A stretch of DNA of 7,904 nucleotides from an uncultured Bacilli bacterium (lineage in GTDB: Bacteria > Bacillota_I > Bacilli_A > RF39 > UBA660): NCBI GenBank assembly GCA_947623705.1, contig CANQHT010000055.1, positions 1 through 7,904 of the forward strand, given 5' to 3'. The notes under the pieces were generated by a model. The model did not search any database. It had not been told where the DNA came from and saw nothing but the letters and a program-made list of their open reading frames with translations. Below are positions 6,010-7,904 of this stretch, one piece after another (the first letter of the stretch is position 1; each line of letters opens with the position of its first letter). The position numbers were made by a program, and so were the translations under genes.

Positions 6010-7023
6010 ATGAAATATATAAAAGTTATATTAATTATAGTTGTATTTGTTTTAGTTTTTGCTTTTTTAAATCGGTTAGTGATGCCTAAATATGCCACCG
6101 ATTTAGTGGAAGGCTCATTTACGAAAGAGTATTATGCGGAAGAAAAAGATCATGAGGTAATATTTATTGGGGATTGTGAAGTATATGCAAATATCTCGCC
6201 AATGGTTATGTATGAAAATTATGGCATAACGGCTTATGTAAGAGGTAATTCCCAACAACTTATTTGGCAATCTTATTATTTATTAAAAGAAACTTTAAAA
6301 TATGAAATACCGAAAGTAGTAGTTTTTAATGTTAATTCGATGCGTTACTCAGAACCCGTATCTGAACCTTACAACCGTTTAATGTTAGATGAAATGCCTT
6401 TAAGTAAAGAAAAAATAGAGTTAATTAAAGCCAGTATGACTGAAGAAGAAAATATTTTATCATATATTTTTCCGATTTTAAGATATCATTCCCGGTTTAG
6501 TGAACTAACCAAAGAAGATTTTACTTATTTATTTAAAGATAAAAAAATTACTCATAATGGTTTTTTAATTAATCAAAATGTTAAACCAGTTGGTACTTTA
6601 CCAATTGATAAAAAACTTCCCACTTATGAATTTAAAGATATTGATTATGAATATTTAGATAAAATATATAAATTATGTCAAGATAATAATATTAAGTTAG
6701 TTTTAATGAAAGCTCCAAGTGTTTATCCTTATTGGTATCCGGAATATGAAAGTCAAATAGTAGAATACGCAAGTAGTCATAATATTGCTTATTATAATTT
6801 TATAAATGTGGCAAGTGAAATAGGTATTGATTATAATACGGATACTTATGATGGTGGTTTACATTTAAATTTAGATGGGGCGACTAAATTATCTACTTAT
6901 TTTGGTAAAATATTAAAAGAAAATTATGACTTAACAGATTATCGAAATTATGATAAAATAAATACAAGATATGAAAATAAATTAAAAGCATATTATGAAG
7001 AAATTAAAGGAGAGAATGATTAG
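6010..7023 (+). CDS. Membrane-anchored SGNH-hydrolase-like partner of the MBOAT protein, with GDC in place of GDS
   Basis: The 337-residue product has a signal anchor at about 4-21 followed by a soluble extracytoplasmic domain. Its fold pattern is SGNH/DltD-AlgX-like: a first strand HEVIFIGDCEVYANISP (48-64), a strand PKVVVFNVNS (101-110), a strand NIKLVLMKAPS (227-237) and a final block DGGLHLNLDGATKL (281-294), with Asp281 and His285 as candidate catalytic residues. In SGNH enzymes the first block carries the nucleophile in GDS or GSS; here Cys56 takes that place (Gly54-Asp55-Cys56). It may be a cysteine nucleophile or a non-hydrolytic binding variant. In AlgI/AlgX and DltB/DltD pairs this kind of protein completes acyl transfer to the polymer outside the membrane, the role I infer here. 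It starts 18 bases after the MBOAT stop and its TAG directly abuts the next ATG. Confidence 0.82.
   Translation: MKYIKVILIIVVFVLVFAFLNRLVMPKYATDLVEGSFTKEYYAEEKDHEVIFIGDCEVYANISPMVMYENYGITAYVRGNSQQLIWQSYYLLKETLKYEIPKVVVFNVNSMRYSEPVSEPYNRLMLDEMPLSKEKIELIKASMTEEENILSYIFPILRYHSRFSELTKEDFTYLFKDKKITHNGFLINQNVKPVGTLPIDKKLPTYEFKDIDYEYLDKIYKLCQDNNIKLVLMKAPSVYPYWYPEYESQIVEYASSHNIAYYNFINVASEIGIDYNTDTYDGGLHLNLDGATKLSTYFGKILKENYDLTDYRNYDKINTRYENKLKAYYEEIKGEND
7006..7013 (+). promoter_or_regulatory. Ribosome binding site of the lipoprotein gene, inside the SGNH-like gene
   Basis: AAAGGAGA is the strongest Shine-Dalgarno in the operon and lies 10 bases before ATG 7024, within the last codons of the upstream gene. 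It may give the lipoprotein higher translation than its neighbours. Confidence 0.65.
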
Positions 7024-7515
7024 ATGAAAAAATTTGTTAGTTTATTATTAGTATTCGTGTTACTTATTACTTTAACTGCTTGTGGTAGTAAAGATAGTAA
7101 AAGTGCCGATAGTAAAGATGGTGTTTTTACATTTAAGTATGAAGATATGACTATTGCCTTAGGAGAAGAATTTTCCAGGACTAAATATGGGGAAGAATTA
7201 GAATATTCGGAAACGCCAACTTGTGCTTTTGAAGATATGGATAGAACTTATACTTATGAACATTATTCTATTAGTACTTATACTTTAGATAATAAGGAAA
7301 AAGTATTATCAATTTATTTCTTAGATACTGATGTTAAAACACCTGAAGGTATAAGTTTAGGAGATTCTTTTGATAAAGTAAAAGATACTTATGGTAAAAA
7401 ATATAAGAAAGATGATAACTTATATAAATATACTAAAGGTAAAACAAATCTAGAATTTATTATTGAAAATGATGCTGTAACAAGTATTGAATATACTTAT
7501 GATGCCGAAAGTTAG
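7024..7515 (+). CDS. Small lipoprotein of unknown function, last gene of the acylation operon
   Basis: The 163-residue product starts with a lipoprotein signal peptide: MKKF, a hydrophobic core, and the lipobox LTAC with Cys20 as lipidation site, followed by a Ser/Lys/Asp linker (21-32). The mature part is Tyr/Asp/Glu-rich and predicted beta-rich. TPEGISLGDSFDKVKDTYG (106-124) resembles the 'GIxxGDSxxxVxxxYG' repeat of SmpA/BLIP-like small secreted domains that bind partners and lack catalysis. The segment DGVFTFKYEDMTIALGEEF (32-50) does not match any family I recognise. No enzymatic motif is visible. Its start directly follows the SGNH-like stop and it ends in the operon terminator, so it probably serves as an extracellular accessory or chaperone of the acylation machine; that is inference. 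Confidence 0.8.
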   Translation: MKKFVSLLLVFVLLITLTACGSKDSKSADSKDGVFTFKYEDMTIALGEEFSRTKYGEELEYSETPTCAFEDMDRTYTYEHYSISTYTLDNKEKVLSIYFLDTDVKTPEGISLGDSFDKVKDTYGKKYKKDDNLYKYTKGKTNLEFIIENDAVTSIEYTYDAES

Positions 7516-7535
7516 AAGTAGAGATACTTCTTTTT
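7514..7535 (+). terminator. Intrinsic terminator of the operon
   Basis: AGAAGTA (7514-7520) pairs with TACTTCT (7525-7531) around a GAGA tetraloop and is followed by TTTTG. The hairpin overlaps the stop codon of the lipoprotein gene, so the operon ends exactly there. Confidence 0.8.
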
Positions 7536-7590
7536 GTTTACATTAATTTACAAAAAATTATAGAAAATATAAGGCTCTTGCAAAAATCTC

Positions 7591-7618
7591 TTGATTTTCG
7601 GGGGGGGTAATATATACT
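7591..7618 (+). promoter_or_regulatory. Promoter with a G8 tract in its spacer, probably phase variable
   Basis: TTGATT (7591-7596) and TATACT (7613-7618) are 16 bases apart. The spacer is TTC, eight G (7600-7607), then TAATA. A G8 run is very unlikely by chance in DNA this AT-rich and is the type of tract that gains or loses bases by slippage. Each change would shift the -35/-10 spacing (16 now, 17 optimal with one more G). Transcription would start near 7625 and leave a leader of about 125 bases. The -35 also lies in a small hairpin (AAAATC-TCTT-GATTTT, 7583-7598). Confidence 0.6.
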
Positions 7619-7698
7619 AAACTTATAGAGTATAAAGTGTGTCAACCATCATACAAAAATGATTTAATAAATTAAATAAACATGATATACTTAATACG

Positions 7699-7731
7699 AA
7701 TAGTATAACAATATTAACTATTGCCATACTA
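7699..7731 (+). promoter_or_regulatory. Competing hairpins in the leader of the exported-protein gene
   Basis: AATAGT (7699-7704) can pair with ACTATT (7717-7722), or TAGTAT (7701-7706) with ATACTA (7726-7731); the two share bases and exclude each other. They lie just ahead of the ribosome binding site and could influence translation. The stems are short and AT-only or nearly so, hence weak. Confidence 0.25.
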
Positions 7732-7738
7732 AAGAAAA

Positions 7739-7744
7739 GAGGAG
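7739..7744 (+). promoter_or_regulatory. Ribosome binding site of the TasA-like gene
   Basis: GAGGAG ends 5 bases before ATG 7750 and fixes this start. Confidence 0.7.
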
Positions 7745-7749
7745 TAGAA

Positions 7750-7904
7750 ATGGAAAATGAATCAAAAAGAAAGGCGATAATATTAACATTTATTGGAGCC
7801 TTAACATTATTATTTGTCGTAGTAGGTGGAACATTTGCCTACTTTCAAATAGTAAATACTGATGAAGGGAGTACAAGTACAGATTTTAATGCCCAAACAG
7901 ATAA
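7750..7904 (+). CDS. N-terminus of an exported, TasA/SipW-substrate-like surface protein (partial)
   Basis: Fifty-one codons are visible before the window ends. A charged start (MENESKRK) is followed by a hydrophobic segment at about 9-27 and the sequence VGGTFAYFQ (25-33), then an acidic, Ser/Thr-rich stretch (TDEGSTSTDF). The G-G-T-x-A-Y-F motif right after the hydrophobic core is typical of TasA/CalY-type matrix fibre proteins and other SipW-processed exports of Gram-positive bacteria, where cleavage occurs near this motif. The rest of the protein is missing, so the family call is tentative; export is well supported. It is separated from the acylation operon by a terminator and has its own promoter with a G8 tract, so it is likely an independently switched surface protein. 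Confidence 0.65.
   Translation, partial: MENESKRKAIILTFIGALTLLFVVVGGTFAYFQIVNTDEGSTSTDFNAQTD

Noticed and set aside
3238..7515. A dlt (D-alanylation) operon.
   Set aside because: The MBOAT and SGNH-like genes fit loosely, but no DltA ligase, DltC carrier or DltX-like short peptide is present, and the transglutaminase-like gene and the lipoprotein are not dlt members.
174..7515. Mycoplasma-type genetic code (TGA as tryptophan), suggested by the lack of TGA stops at all seven gene ends.
   Set aside because: Tryptophans in these genes are TGG and all genes are full length under the standard code. Seven stops are too few to infer anything in AT-rich DNA.

Overview
This is an AT-rich window with short intergenic gaps, strong AGGAG-like ribosome binding sites and TTGxxx/TATAAT-type promoters. 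Stop codons are TAA or TAG only, and tryptophan is TGG. The protein families (a VanX-like dipeptidase with an SH3-like domain, Ig-like plus transglutaminase surface proteins, AlgI/DltB-type MBOAT proteins, lipobox lipoproteins) point to a low-GC Gram-positive bacterium. An uncultured Bacilli or RF39-like gut lineage is my inference; no marker gene is present to prove it.

Layout. Bases 1-176 are the 3' end of a membrane-protein gene. It converges on a minus-strand gene (185-1339) for a membrane-anchored M15/VanX-like D-Ala-D-Ala peptidase, and the two share one terminator hairpin. Next comes a discrete 1,747-bp insertion (1424-3170). It is bounded by a perfect 23-bp terminal inverted repeat and flanked by a 10-bp direct repeat with one mismatch, as expected for a target-site duplication. 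The only sizeable gene inside is an AlbA_2/Schlafen-type ATP-binding protein with a C-terminal winged helix; there is no transposase. Behind that gene lie five CTGCAG palindromes on 12-bp/10-bp spacing and a long-loop terminator.

From a promoter just beyond the insertion runs a four-gene operon (3238-7515): a membrane-anchored Ig-like/transglutaminase-like protein, an AlgI/DltB-type MBOAT O-acyltransferase, an SGNH-like partner in which the usual GDS serine is cysteine, and a small lipoprotein. I infer an envelope-polymer acylation machine: the MBOAT protein moves acyl groups across the membrane and the SGNH-like protein handles them outside. The transglutaminase-like protein and the lipoprotein would be accessory factors. 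The operon ends in a clean hairpin terminator. Removing the insertion restores a compact divergent intergenic region between the dipeptidase gene and the operon, each with its own promoter.

The window closes with the start of an exported protein with a TasA/SipW-substrate-like N-terminus (7750 onward). Its likely promoter has a run of eight G in the spacer between the -35 and -10 boxes, the classic layout of a phase-variable promoter. I saw no tRNA, rRNA or CRISPR array. No intergenic stretch exceeds 300 bases; the promoters, repeats and terminators that fill the gaps are listed individually.
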